64,000 nt of DNA from Herbinix sp. Lineage in GTDB: Bacteria > Bacillota > Clostridia > Lachnospirales > Lachnospiraceae. Below are positions 9,738 through 18,474 of the stretch, piece by piece (position 1 is the stretch's first letter; each line of letters starts with the position of its first letter). The stretch is taken from NCBI GenBank assembly GCA_029239235.1, contig JAQZBD010000001.1, forward strand, positions 1-64,000, read 5' to 3'. The position numbers were made by a program, and so were the translations under genes. The notes under the pieces are model-generated. The model did no database searches and had not been told where the DNA came from. It saw nothing but the letters and a program-made list of their open reading frames with translations.

Positions 9738-12644
9738 TTACACTCTTCTAATCTTCACCGGAACTGTCTTCAGCTTCTCATTAAGTAAGTCAAAGTCTAC
9801 CTCACCAAACATCATTCTAAGCATAAATGGATCTCCTGCCCTAAGTACATCCCCAATGCTATAGGGAAGCTCCATTCCCATCGTACCTTGTGAAGATGCA
9901 ATCAGTCTTGGCGCCATTTCATCTAAGATCGCCCTTGCCTCAGGAATGGAAATCAGTTCTCTTACAGGTGAGTCTAAATCATATGTGATCTCATAGGTTC
10001 TAGTGGTAGCATAATTAAAGGTATAGTTACCTGCTGTTAATGTAACCTTCACCTTATCCCCCGCCTGTTCTGCCTGTAAACCTTCGATACCTTTCACCGC
10101 AGCTAAGTCACAGTCCGGCAGATATGCAGTTGCTTCGGAGTCAAACGGTACCACAGCAGTTATAGTAAGGGTGCCATCATCTTCACGTTTCCAACCGCTT
10201 TCTATCACACCCATGGAAGACTTCACCTTTGCATGAGCATGGAACAGCTTTCCATAAATCTCCGGCTTTATCAGGAACTTCTTAAATCCTGGTGCTTCCT
10301 CTAACGGATTAATACCGCACATATTACGATACATCCATTCTACGATGGAACCGTAAGCGTAATGGTTCAAAGAGTTCATATCAGTACCGGAGATCTTGCC
10401 ATCCGGTAAAATGGAATTCCAACGTTCCCAAACGGTGGTTGCTCCCATCAACACCTCATACAGCCAACTTGGATAATCCTCCTGGAGGAAAATCTGATAT
10501 GCGCTGTCGCTGTCCCCATGATCAGAAAGGGAGCGGCATAAATATGGTGTACCGATAAAGCCGGTCTTTAAGTGCATATTACTTTTTCTCAGTAACGCCT
10601 GTAAATCTTTCACCACTCTGCTCTTTACCTCAGGCTCTACCAAATCAAATTGTAATGCTACCACATGTGCTGTTTGTGTAACAACTGTGGAGCGACCATT
10701 CTTTGAGAAGAATTCATCCTGAATTGCCTTCTTGATCTGCTCGGACAATTCCCCGTAATATTTCTCATCCTCAGTAATTCCAAGTACCTTGGCAGCCTTA
10801 GCAAGGATATTGGTTGAAAGTCTGTAGTAAGCAGATGCTAGCAATCCGTTATCCGTACCTCCTAAAACACCGCCGGGTACAGGACCATCCAGTGCCAGCC
10901 AGTCACCGAATTGGAAGCCTTCCAGCCAAAGCTTTCTGTCACCTCCCTTTACATCCTTACGACGAATCCAATCCACCCAGGTCTTCATGCTGACATACTG
11001 TCTTTCGAGGATAGTCTTATCTCCAAAGTGTAAATATACTTCCCACGGAACTACCGTAGCACAATCACTCCAAGCACAAGCACCGCCGCCTGCAAAGCTG
11101 GATTCTGAGCTACGAACCGTTGTAAAGGTTGGTATCGTGCTCGCTACCATACCATCTACTAACTTCTGCTCTTCATATAAATCCTGCATAAATTTAACAT
11201 AGAAGGCGTAAGTATCCATATTAAAGGAAGCAGTTCCCGCGAACACTTCTGTATCACCGGTCCAGCCCATTCTCTCATCACGCTGAGGGCAATCCGTAGG
11301 AACATCCAGGAAATTACCCTTCTGTCCCCACATAGCATTAAGGAAAAGACGGTTAACCAATGGGTCAGAGGTCTCAATGTGGCCGGTGGTCTCCAAATCA
11401 GAATAAACAACACATCCAACAAAATCATCTAAATTAATTGGCTCAGAGAATCCCTCCAGCTTAGCATAACGGAAACCATAGAAGGTTGTATGAGGCTCAA
11501 TCACACGCTCTGTTCCATCACAGATGTAAAGATACTCTGCCTTCGCTGTACGAAGATTGTCACGGTAGAAATTATCGTCCTGAAGAACCTCACCATGAGA
11601 AATCTTAATCTGGGTTCCCTTCTTCTCGCGAACCTTGATCCGTAACCAGCCTACCATGTTCTGTCCCATATCAAGTACCAGCTCGCCTGCCGGGGTATGA
11701 ATTAACTCAACTGGTTTGATGGTTTCCTTTACGATAACCGGAACAGATAACCGATCCACTACTTTTCCAAGAACTTTGGCATCATATTCTGCAACCTTAT
11801 CCCAGTTTTCATCATCACACTCCGTTGTTGACCAACCGGAGATCTCTTTGCCTGTATCATAAATCTCACCATCATAAATACCATCATCAACGATAGGGGA
11901 AGGTGCACATTTCCAGTCAATATCCGTGCCGATCACTTGTACACTGCCATCTTCCATAGTAAGACGTAATTCGCAAAGTAATGCAAAATCATGGCAATAA
12001 GGTTGATTTGCATCTCCAAAGGTACCAAAATGACCCTTTGCCCAGCCATTTGCTAACATTGCCCCAACAACGTTATCACCTTCCTTGATTACCTCTGTTA
12101 CATCATACGCCTGATACTGAACCCACTGATCATAGGTATTGCAATATGGGGTGAGACGCTCCTGTCCAACTCTGTCACCATTGATCTCCAGCTCATAAAG
12201 GCCCATACCGGTTACATAAGCTCTGGCTGACTTAATCTTGCCCTTAACAGAGAATGCTTTTCTCATATATGGATGAAGATTCTTATCTTCCCAGGTGGTA
12301 GTAATCCATTTTGCCTGCCAGCCATCTTCTCTTTTTCCTGTTTCAAACCAGTTTACCTCTGAGGTAGCTTCATCACCTGCATCGCCCCACACTTTTACTG
12401 TCCAGTAGTATCTTGTATATGGTGTCAATTCGATCGGGAGGTCAACTGCCAGGTTTGAAAGCTCTGCCTTCTTACCACTATCATAGAGAACCTCATTCAT
12501 ATTGGCATCTTTTGCTACTACAACCTGAGCTCCAGCCTGCTTCTTTGATACAGTATCTTCCGTAATCCAGGATACTGTTGCATGCACCATTCCATAACCC
12601 AGAGGGTTCACCATATGGTTTGTTTTACATGATGTAATCTTCAT
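9738..12644 (-). CDS. GH78 alpha-L-rhamnosidase
   Basis: The 968-residue cytoplasmic enzyme has the GH78 layout: N-terminal beta domains (WETGKREDGWQAKWI region), the rhamnosidase N domain with the AYVTGMGLYELEINGDRVG stretch, then an (alpha/alpha)6 catalytic barrel with the hallmark DCPQRDERMGWTGD near residue 455, and a C-terminal beta domain. It hydrolyses terminal alpha-L-rhamnose from plant rhamnosides. The final ~85 residues (from about SPVRELISIPEARAILDEM) form an extra helical tail not needed for GH78 activity. There is no signal peptide. It is divergent from an AraC regulator and ~6 kb from the rhamnose/fucose microcompartment operon. AAAAGGAG precedes the ATG. Confidence 0.92.
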   Translation of the reverse strand: MKITSCKTNHMVNPLGYGMVHATVSWITEDTVSKKQAGAQVVVAKDANMNEVLYDSGKKAELSNLAVDLPIELTPYTRYYWTVKVWGDAGDEATSEVNWFETGKREDGWQAKWITTTWEDKNLHPYMRKAFSVKGKIKSARAYVTGMGLYELEINGDRVGQERLTPYCNTYDQWVQYQAYDVTEVIKEGDNVVGAMLANGWAKGHFGTFGDANQPYCHDFALLCELRLTMEDGSVQVIGTDIDWKCAPSPIVDDGIYDGEIYDTGKEISGWSTTECDDENWDKVAEYDAKVLGKVVDRLSVPVIVKETIKPVELIHTPAGELVLDMGQNMVGWLRIKVREKKGTQIKISHGEVLQDDNFYRDNLRTAKAEYLYICDGTERVIEPHTTFYGFRYAKLEGFSEPINLDDFVGCVVYSDLETTGHIETSDPLVNRLFLNAMWGQKGNFLDVPTDCPQRDERMGWTGDTEVFAGTASFNMDTYAFYVKFMQDLYEEQKLVDGMVASTIPTFTTVRSSESSFAGGGACAWSDCATVVPWEVYLHFGDKTILERQYVSMKTWVDWIRRKDVKGGDRKLWLEGFQFGDWLALDGPVPGGVLGGTDNGLLASAYYRLSTNILAKAAKVLGITEDEKYYGELSEQIKKAIQDEFFSKNGRSTVVTQTAHVVALQFDLVEPEVKSRVVKDLQALLRKSNMHLKTGFIGTPYLCRSLSDHGDSDSAYQIFLQEDYPSWLYEVLMGATTVWERWNSILPDGKISGTDMNSLNHYAYGSIVEWMYRNMCGINPLEEAPGFKKFLIKPEIYGKLFHAHAKVKSSMGVIESGWKREDDGTLTITAVVPFDSEATAYLPDCDLAAVKGIEGLQAEQAGDKVKVTLTAGNYTFNYATTRTYEITYDLDSPVRELISIPEARAILDEMAPRLIASSQGTMGMELPYSIGDVLRAGDPFMLRMMFGEVDFDLLNEKLKTVPVKIRRV

Positions 12645-12885
12645 TTTCCTCTTCTCCTTTTCTATGTTCTTATCAATATTTATGTTACGATTTGCTCTTG
12701 ATAATAACGTTTACCCATCCTTACCTTTTCCCACAATAAGGACTTTGTATCAATTTACTTTATGCACAGATTATTTTAAAACATCAAAATATAACTAGCT
12801 AATTTATAGCATAAATTATATAATAATGCTTGTATTTAGGAAATATGGTAAGGTAACAACAAAAGTGTTGTGAGGTAAGATTATT
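12645..12885. promoter_or_regulatory. Divergent promoter region, rhamnosidase / AraC regulator
   Basis: The region lies between oppositely oriented genes and is AT-rich. It contains GATAATAACGTTTACC, which partly resembles a catabolite-response (cre) element on the rhamnosidase side. It also holds a short inverted repeat, CAAC-N6-GTTG, ~25 bp ahead of the regulator start. Operator assignment is a guess. Confidence 0.45.
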
Positions 12886-13872
12886 ATGAATCAGGAATTA
12901 ATTAAACGTCTATGGATGCATACGGATAAAATAGATGAAGAGATTGAATTTAAACATAAGGATAAGTATTACGAGGAAAGAATCAAAAACCCGATGCCCC
13001 ATATTCCGCCTCTTTTACCGGCAGAATTATTTCTTTCCGATGCCTCCTCCCCGATCTTCATGTCGTTTCACCATGAAGAAGGTAATATGAACCGACATGC
13101 ACATGATTTCTTTGAATTAATCTATGTTTGTAAGGGATGTCCCATTGGTGTAATCAACGATCAGGAAATAGAGTTAAAGGAAGGCAATCTATGCATCATG
13201 AATCCAAATGCAGCGCATTTCTTCAAGCAATACTCCGAAACGACAGATCTGATTCTTAATATTGTGTTGCCGAAGGATTTATTTCAGAAGTCAATTTTCC
13301 GTATCCTGTTTAACGATCCGGTACTGAATGCTTTCTTTATACGCTATCGTTTGGAAAATGAGGATCAGCCCTCCTTCCTGTATTTACAGCATCTCGATAA
13401 GGATATTGATCACTTCATAGAAGTACTTGTGAAGGAATACCTGGACAAAATGCAGTATAGCCAGGTTATTATTGAGTCTTTATTAACCCTGATCTTCTCA
13501 TTTATTTTAAGGAATTATAAAGAAAAATCCAGTCATGGCAACAATACCATGACTGAAATTATTGATTACATCTATCTGAATTATCAAACAGTTACCATGA
13601 ATCATGTGGCAGAGCATTTTAATTACCACCCAAAATATCTGTCCACCTTAATTCATAGACAAACCGGACAAACCTTCCGTAGCCTGATTGTGAACATAAA
13701 GCTGCAGAATGCTCTGAATTATTTGCTTTATACCGACTATAGCATCGATCAAATCGTTGACTTGATTGGTTATAAGGATAAAAGCAGCTTCTATAGCCTG
13801 TTCAAGAAGGAATATCGTCTTAGTCCTGCAGAATATCGAAAACAATATTCGCTGCTACAGAGTAAGCTATAA
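12886..13872 (+). CDS. AraC-family transcriptional regulator (probable rhamnoside-responsive)
   Basis: The 328-residue protein has an N-terminal cupin-like sensing domain (FHHEEGNMNRHAHDFFELIY and ELKEGNLCIMNPNAAH) and a C-terminal double HTH (about 225-325) with the usual FKKEYRLSPAEYRKQY end. AraC proteins of this layout activate sugar-use genes when ligand binds. Its divergent position next to GH78 rhamnosidase and near rhaM makes a rhamnose-derived effector likely, by context only. AGG-type ribosome site; ATG start. Confidence 0.85.
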   Translation: MNQELIKRLWMHTDKIDEEIEFKHKDKYYEERIKNPMPHIPPLLPAELFLSDASSPIFMSFHHEEGNMNRHAHDFFELIYVCKGCPIGVINDQEIELKEGNLCIMNPNAAHFFKQYSETTDLILNIVLPKDLFQKSIFRILFNDPVLNAFFIRYRLENEDQPSFLYLQHLDKDIDHFIEVLVKEYLDKMQYSQVIIESLLTLIFSFILRNYKEKSSHGNNTMTEIIDYIYLNYQTVTMNHVAEHFNYHPKYLSTLIHRQTGQTFRSLIVNIKLQNALNYLLYTDYSIDQIVDLIGYKDKSSFYSLFKKEYRLSPAEYRKQYSLLQSKL

Positions 13873-13893
13873 TTTTTATCAGTAGCTTACTCT
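13859..13893 (+). terminator. Hairpin at the end of the AraC gene
   Basis: AGTAAGCTA pairs with TAGCTTACT across a 13-nt loop that includes the stop codon. Only a weak T-rich tail follows. It lies between convergent genes. Confidence 0.5.
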
Positions 13894-13953
13894 TAGTTAT
13901 ATTGTTAACTTTACTTAATAAATTGTATAGATATTACACCTTTGGTTATTTAA

Positions 13954-14427
13954 TCAAGCATTCTTTTTTGCGAAAAACTTTTCCAAGGCGTCCCAGATAA
14001 TTGCATTATCATCGGTATCCTTTAATCCGGAGGTAGCAATAACACCAATCAAACTGCCGTTTCTGAGGCGGATTGGGAATGCACCGCCACAACGCGCAAA
14101 TTCACCCGGAATGATGGAGGGAGCATCCTGGGGCAATCCACGTTCATTTAGCTCCAGCGCTACTCTCATGCTACTCTTCCCAAAGGTCATTACCGTATTC
14201 TTTTTCGCCTTTAACCAACGTTCCTCTAGTCTACCTCTATCATTTGGGAAATAACGCATTACTGTAAAATCATTCACCGTTATCTCAAAGGCAACTGTTC
14301 CCGGATAATTTGTAGTTACCTCAAGTATCAGTTGTCCGATTTCTAAGGCATCATTGTGTGAAAATCCATCAAACTGGTATTCCTTCTCTTTTTCAATTAC
14401 TAATTGCAGAAATTCTTGATCATTCAT
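13954..14427 (-). CDS. UPF0303 / heme-degrading-domain (HbpS/GlcG-like) protein
   Basis: The 157-residue protein fits the UPF0303 family: FDGFSHNDALEIGQLI near the N-terminus, a central MTFGKSSMRVALELNERG helix and a C-terminal FARCGGAFPIRLRNGSLIGVIATSGL strand-turn region. The fold is shared with HbpS/GlcG proteins that bind heme or act beside sugar operons. Members are common within rhamnose and fucose clusters, but the activity is unproven. It sits between the regulator and rhaM, on the same strand as rhaM. Strong GGAGG site. Confidence 0.7.
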   Translation of the reverse strand: MNDQEFLQLVIEKEKEYQFDGFSHNDALEIGQLILEVTTNYPGTVAFEITVNDFTVMRYFPNDRGRLEERWLKAKKNTVMTFGKSSMRVALELNERGLPQDAPSIIPGEFARCGGAFPIRLRNGSLIGVIATSGLKDTDDNAIIWDALEKFFAKKNA

Positions 14428-14555
14428 TGTAAATCCTCCCTATATGTGATGATTCTTTTGTAATTTTACTTCGATATCTTCTATTTTACTCTGGATAGGT
14501 TTTGATTTCAATCAAATAAGTTATCTCCCCATAGTACGTACTTTTCATCAAGCTT

Positions 14556-14870
14556 CTAATCCATATGAAAGACTTCAATTAAATCCATGCTTACTGGGGA
14601 ATTATCTTCATATGTCTCCATGATGTCAGCCATATAATCCCACCACTGTCTTACCACTGGGTTGAGATAAAGCTGATCTGCTTGGTTATGATCCTTCAGC
14701 TTTTGGGTAGCAAACAGTATGTTTGTCTCTGGGTCAAGATAGATGGAGTAGTCTGAAATACCTGCTTCTTCTAACACCTTGACCAGTTCCGGCCAAATCT
14801 CATCATGGCGCCTCTTATATTCTTCTTCATAACCAGGCTTTAGTTTCATTTTAAATGCGGAGCGTATCAT
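14556..14870 (-). CDS. rhaM: L-rhamnose mutarotase
   Basis: The 104-residue protein shows family features throughout: the MIRSAFKMKLKPGYEEEYKRR start, HDEIWPELVKVLEEAGISDYSIYLD and VVRQWWDYMADIM with the conserved Trp pair. RhaM interconverts the alpha and beta anomers of L-rhamnose, supplying the form used by rhamnose isomerase. The length is normal. The GAAGGGAG ribosome site is strong. It supports the view that this chromosomal arm handles rhamnose, though rhaA and rhaB are not in the window. Confidence 0.92.
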   Translation of the reverse strand: MIRSAFKMKLKPGYEEEYKRRHDEIWPELVKVLEEAGISDYSIYLDPETNILFATQKLKDHNQADQLYLNPVVRQWWDYMADIMETYEDNSPVSMDLIEVFHMD

Positions 14871-15106
14871 ATTATATTCTCCCTTCTATTTTCATATCTG
14901 GAAAGTTAGCTTCATGCATCTATGACCGTGCAATTCTGATTTATTAACATAATATGATGGTAGCTTCCTGTTTAAATCTACTAAACTTAATTATTAACTT
15001 TTCATTTTAAATCTCATTTATATAGGTTGCCTATGCGAAGGAATGATTTCCATTCAAATCTCCGCTTCTGCAAAAATCAAACCAATTATTTACACAGCGC
15101 TGCATT

Positions 15107-15928
15107 CTATTTTTGAGATGTTTTTACTGGTATGCAATGTTCTCCGACCCAACTTTTTAGGTCAGGATATTTTGCATTTAAGTAATCTACAAATTTAGAA
15201 GGATCCTCGCTGTTTGCAGCAAACATCTCATAATGACCGGGTACAGCCAGTCCAGGTTTGATCGTCCCTGCCAAATCAACCGCCTCCTGAAATGTCATAT
15301 TTCCAATACAACCGGCTTTATATCGAACCGCATCCCGTCCATTAATCGGAATAAATGCAACAGTAATTGGACTTAAATGCTTGATTTTTTCTGCCATACC
15401 ATCATAAATACAGGTATCCCCTGAATGATAAAAACTAACTTTCCCATTTCCGACTACATGTCCCATATATGGATATAGCCCAGTTTTAGGATCACGATCC
15501 AAAAATTCATGTGCTGCAGCGATTCCTGTTATACTCAAGCCTTTGCATATCATGGTTTTTTCATCCTCGCTTCCAATGAAACGAGACCTTGGTATCAATA
15601 ATTCATCACTGACTTTTTTGGCTATTGCTTCCGGAACAATAAATATAGCTTCTGGAGAGGCTTTTGCTATTCCAACCCAAGCTTCTCTGTCAATGTGATC
15701 AATATGATCATGCGAACCGATCACAATATCAGCATTTGTGATTTCCGAACTTTTAAATACTGGTTCCACTTGTCTGCCCTCCATTTCTGAAAGGAATGCA
15801 TCAACATAAATTATCTTGTCTGCAATTTTTATTACATAACCTAATTGTCCCAGCCACCAGAAAACCATTTCATTATTCGCACATTTTGTTTGATTAATCT
15901 CTTCAATTAGTTGATTACCTTTTTTCAT
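15107..15928 (-). CDS. MBL-fold metallo-hydrolase, UlaG-like
   Basis: The 273-residue protein has the UlaG-type metallo-beta-lactamase signature GSHDHIDHIDREAW, plus AHEF, HSGDT and a late PGHYEMF metal-ligand His. UlaG-family enzymes open lactones such as L-ascorbate-6-phosphate. Position near rhamnose genes suggests a sugar lactone or phosphate substrate, but this is only context. It is an intact single-domain protein, preceded by a GGAGG site. Confidence 0.75.
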   Translation of the reverse strand: MKKGNQLIEEINQTKCANNEMVFWWLGQLGYVIKIADKIIYVDAFLSEMEGRQVEPVFKSSEITNADIVIGSHDHIDHIDREAWVGIAKASPEAIFIVPEAIAKKVSDELLIPRSRFIGSEDEKTMICKGLSITGIAAAHEFLDRDPKTGLYPYMGHVVGNGKVSFYHSGDTCIYDGMAEKIKHLSPITVAFIPINGRDAVRYKAGCIGNMTFQEAVDLAGTIKPGLAVPGHYEMFAANSEDPSKFVDYLNAKYPDLKSWVGEHCIPVKTSQK

Positions 15929-16119
15929 TTTATCCTCCAGTTACTTTTTCAAGTTTAATAAAAAAGAAAGTCGATAACAATTTCACTTAATATATAGATA
16001 AAGTATCATTCAACAAAACTTTTATCAACACCTATGTCAATTTATTTTAATTTTCAAATAACTCTTTTTAAATACTCATCGGTACTTTTCATATCCAAAG
16101 GGATAGTGCGATTACTATA

Positions 16120-16167
16120 TAATAATAAAAAGAGCGAAGCTACGAATCACTTCATAACTTCGCTACA
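16120..16167 (-). terminator. Terminator after yitT-like gene
   Basis: AGCGAAG pairs with CTTCGCT across a ~20-nt loop, followed on the minus strand by a CTTTTTATTATT run. Confidence 0.7.
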
Positions 16168-16204
16168 GCGAATACTTTCTCCAGAAGAAAGTCTGGAACT
16201 TTTA

Positions 16205-17038
16205 TTACTCCTGGGGATATCCCCTACCAATTAACCCTGCAGATTGAGTTACATATACGAAGCTATCATCCTTAAGCTCCTTAATATATTCTTTCAACTG
16301 CATCAGCTCATGCTTATTAACAACGGTTTCTACAAGCATCTTTTTCTTTACATTAGAGGTATCCAGTCCTTGAATAAAGGTCACGCTTCTATGTAGGTTT
16401 TTACTTACGTAATCAGTAACCTCTAAGTACTTGTCAGACATGATTCTCACAATAAAATAGCGTTCTGTTCCCATAATCACCATATCCGTAACCTTACTGC
16501 AGATGAAATTACAGATCAAGGAATAAATGATCAAAGTAATATCACCATACAAGATAGAGGAAGCGATAATTATGGTATTTGAAATCATAAAAAAGGTTCC
16601 AACAGTCATACCCTTCTTCTCTTTTAGATAAATACCTACGATGGATTCCGGCCCGTTTGCTACGGATTGTCTTAGAATCAAGCCTGTTGCCACACCAAGA
16701 AGGCATCCGCCCGTTACTGTCGCAATGATTGGATCTGTGATAAAATCAGGAAGGATCTTATCTACAATACCAATGTAGAAGGTGAAAGTAAAATAACTGG
16801 CCGCTGCATAAAATACCTGCTTCCGATCATATGCAATCAAAGACCAAAGAAAGACCGGAATGCACAATACCACTAACACCAGCTGCATATTCAAACCGAA
16901 CATCCTGTTAAGGACTGTAGCAACACCCCCAAAACCTGTAGCTACTAAACCATTAGGCACCATGACCAGATTAAAGGCACAAGCAGCGATAAACTGCCCA
17001 ATCAAAATCCAGGCCAATCTCTTTACAACTTTTGTCAT
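16205..17038 (-). CDS. YitT-family membrane protein (DUF161 + DUF2179)
   Basis: The protein has about five or six membrane segments (LAWILIGQFIAACAFNLV onward), then a soluble C-terminal domain (ERYFIVRIMSDKYLEV to the end) matching the ligand-binding-like DUF2179. The ORF track start is upstream, but AAGGAG lies 11 bp before the ATG of MTKVVKRL, so I place the start at 17038 (277 residues). Transport or signalling roles are proposed for the family, with no firm substrate. It has its own terminator and lies just past the last microcompartment gene. Confidence 0.8.
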   Translation of the reverse strand: MTKVVKRLAWILIGQFIAACAFNLVMVPNGLVATGFGGVATVLNRMFGLNMQLVLVVLCIPVFLWSLIAYDRKQVFYAAASYFTFTFYIGIVDKILPDFITDPIIATVTGGCLLGVATGLILRQSVANGPESIVGIYLKEKKGMTVGTFFMISNTIIIASSILYGDITLIIYSLICNFICSKVTDMVIMGTERYFIVRIMSDKYLEVTDYVSKNLHRSVTFIQGLDTSNVKKKMLVETVVNKHELMQLKEYIKELKDDSFVYVTQSAGLIGRGYPQE

Positions 17039-17205
17039 AAAATAATTTTCTCCTTCGTTTATGCACATCTTACAATTTTATTATGCATTTTTGTACATAA
17101 TAACAACTTTTAAAACTTTAACATCACCGTAATAATCTGTCAACAAGATTTAATATGATGTATTTGTTGATGCTATACAGAATGAAGGATATATACCTAT
17201 TCATC

Positions 17206-17628
17206 CTATTGTAAATATTCCATTAGTTCGTCAATCCCTTTTCCAGACTTTGAATCCACAAAAAATATCTTGTCGCAGCCTGCCAGACGCAACCAGGCTT
17301 CGGCACGCCTCGGTATCCCTTCCGGATGCTCTATCTGAGTAACAATTCCAATGACCTCCCTATTAGCCATACAGGTAACATTCGGAGGTATCAAGGAATA
17401 ATCGTCCGCAGCACTGATTAATAAGCCTACGATTTCTGCTTCATAGGAATATAAGGCTAGAGCCCTTCCAAGATGCTTACTTTCTGCATATTCTCCAGGA
17501 GTATCAATAATTGATGTATAGAAATTCGTATACTGTGTCTTATGATACTTAATTTCCTCCCCTTTTAATGCCTGTGTCAAGGTCGTCTTACCTGCTCCGG
17601 TTCGTCCCATTAGTATAATTCGTTTCAT
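17206..17628 (-). CDS. EutP/PduV-like small GTPase of the microcompartment operon
   Basis: The ATG at 17628 has a GGAGG site 6 bp upstream, so the track's extra 14 residues are not used. The 140-residue protein has a P-loop GRTGAGKTT, a DTPGE switch II motif and an NKxD-like region replaced by VTQIE. EutP/PduV proteins accompany ethanolamine and propanediol compartments. PduV has been linked to compartment positioning, and EutP has been reported to have kinase activity. Last gene of the BMC operon. Confidence 0.85.
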   Translation of the reverse strand: MKRIILMGRTGAGKTTLTQALKGEEIKYHKTQYTNFYTSIIDTPGEYAESKHLGRALALYSYEAEIVGLLISAADDYSLIPPNVTCMANREVIGIVTQIEHPEGIPRRAEAWLRLAGCDKIFFVDSKSGKGIDELMEYLQ

Positions 17629-17736
17629 GTCAACCTCCGTCATTCCATGTACCAACAAAATTAATATCATATTTTAAAGCCAGTAATACCTTGCTATATC
17701 CCACGCCTCTTGAAAATCCACAATTATTATCTCCGC

Positions 17737-17778
17737 ATATGTAAAAGGGCGCAGTATGACCCGCGCTCTTTTACATGT
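17737..17778 (-). other. Intercistronic hairpin between shell gene and GTPase
   Basis: ATGTAAAAG-GCGC pairs with GCGC-CTTTTACAT across a short loop. There is no long T-run, so it may be a processing or partial-termination structure. Confidence 0.6.
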
Positions 17779-17817
17779 GATTTGATTTGAAATATTTTAA
17801 CAAATGTATTGGGAATA

Positions 17818-18195
17818 TCAAGTTTTTGTAATGCTGCATACTTCGAAGCTAAGCTTCTCTTCCACGTATTCAACAATTGACTGTAGCGCTGTTTCCACCT
17901 GTGATACAGTCCCGGTTATAATAACGGTGCCGCTGAAGCGGTCAACAAAACCAAGATCAACACCTGCGGACTTTATAGCAATATCACTCGCAATAATAGC
18001 AGTTTCACTCGGAGATATCGTCAGAATTCCAATTGCTGCACTATGATAATCCAGTTCTGGATTCAGTCCTAATTTTTTATATAATATTTGATCCGGGTTG
18101 GCGATCACATGTGCCAACGTAACCTGTTTACCAGGAACCAATTCCTGAACGATTCTCATCTTGCTATCACTCTGTAGTAAACTCTCTAAATCCAC
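17818..18195 (-). CDS. EutS/PduU-like circularly permuted BMC shell protein
   Basis: The protein matches EutS/PduU along its length: VPGKQVTLAHVIANPDQ, GILTISPSETAIIASDIAIKSAGVDLGFVDRFSGTVIITG and the final EVCSITKT. These hexamer-forming shell proteins have a permuted BMC fold and a small beta-barrel over the pore. AAGGAG lies 7 bp before a GTG at 18195, which I prefer over the track's ATG at 18219 (125 residues). It lies between rhaD and the GTPase gene. Confidence 0.88.
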   Translation of the reverse strand: MDLESLLQSDSKMRIVQELVPGKQVTLAHVIANPDQILYKKLGLNPELDYHSAAIGILTISPSETAIIASDIAIKSAGVDLGFVDRFSGTVIITGTVSQVETALQSIVEYVEEKLSFEVCSITKT

Positions 18196-18308
18196 GATAT
18201 CACTCCTTGTACTGAGCAACCTTATAAATGTTGCTAATTATATATGATTCCAGCTATTTCTGAGCCTTTATCTACAACAATAAAATTGTTCCGATCCTGA
18301 GGCTCTTG

Positions 18309-18474
18309 ATAGCTTTTTTGATTAACTTTCTTTATAGCTTTCTTTGTTTAGCTCATCTGATTTAGCTTTCTGATTTAGCTTTCCGTTTTAGCTTTCCTAA
18401 GTAACTCTCTTAGTTTAACTTTTCTGAGTATCTTTTTTTAGCTTTCTGCATCACTGTCTGCGTAGCTTTCTAAT
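18309..18474. repeat. Degenerate 13-14 nt tandem repeat array
   Basis: About ten imperfect copies of AGCTTTCTGATTT (plus strand) run in series between the shell-protein gene and rhaD. The last copy touches the rhaD stop codon. The array is non-coding in the annotated reading. Confidence 0.75.

Noticed and set aside
18309-18470. Read-through of rhaD into the downstream repeat as a peptide tag
   Set aside because: The frame after the TAG is closed again within ~16 codons and the repeats do not keep a reading frame.
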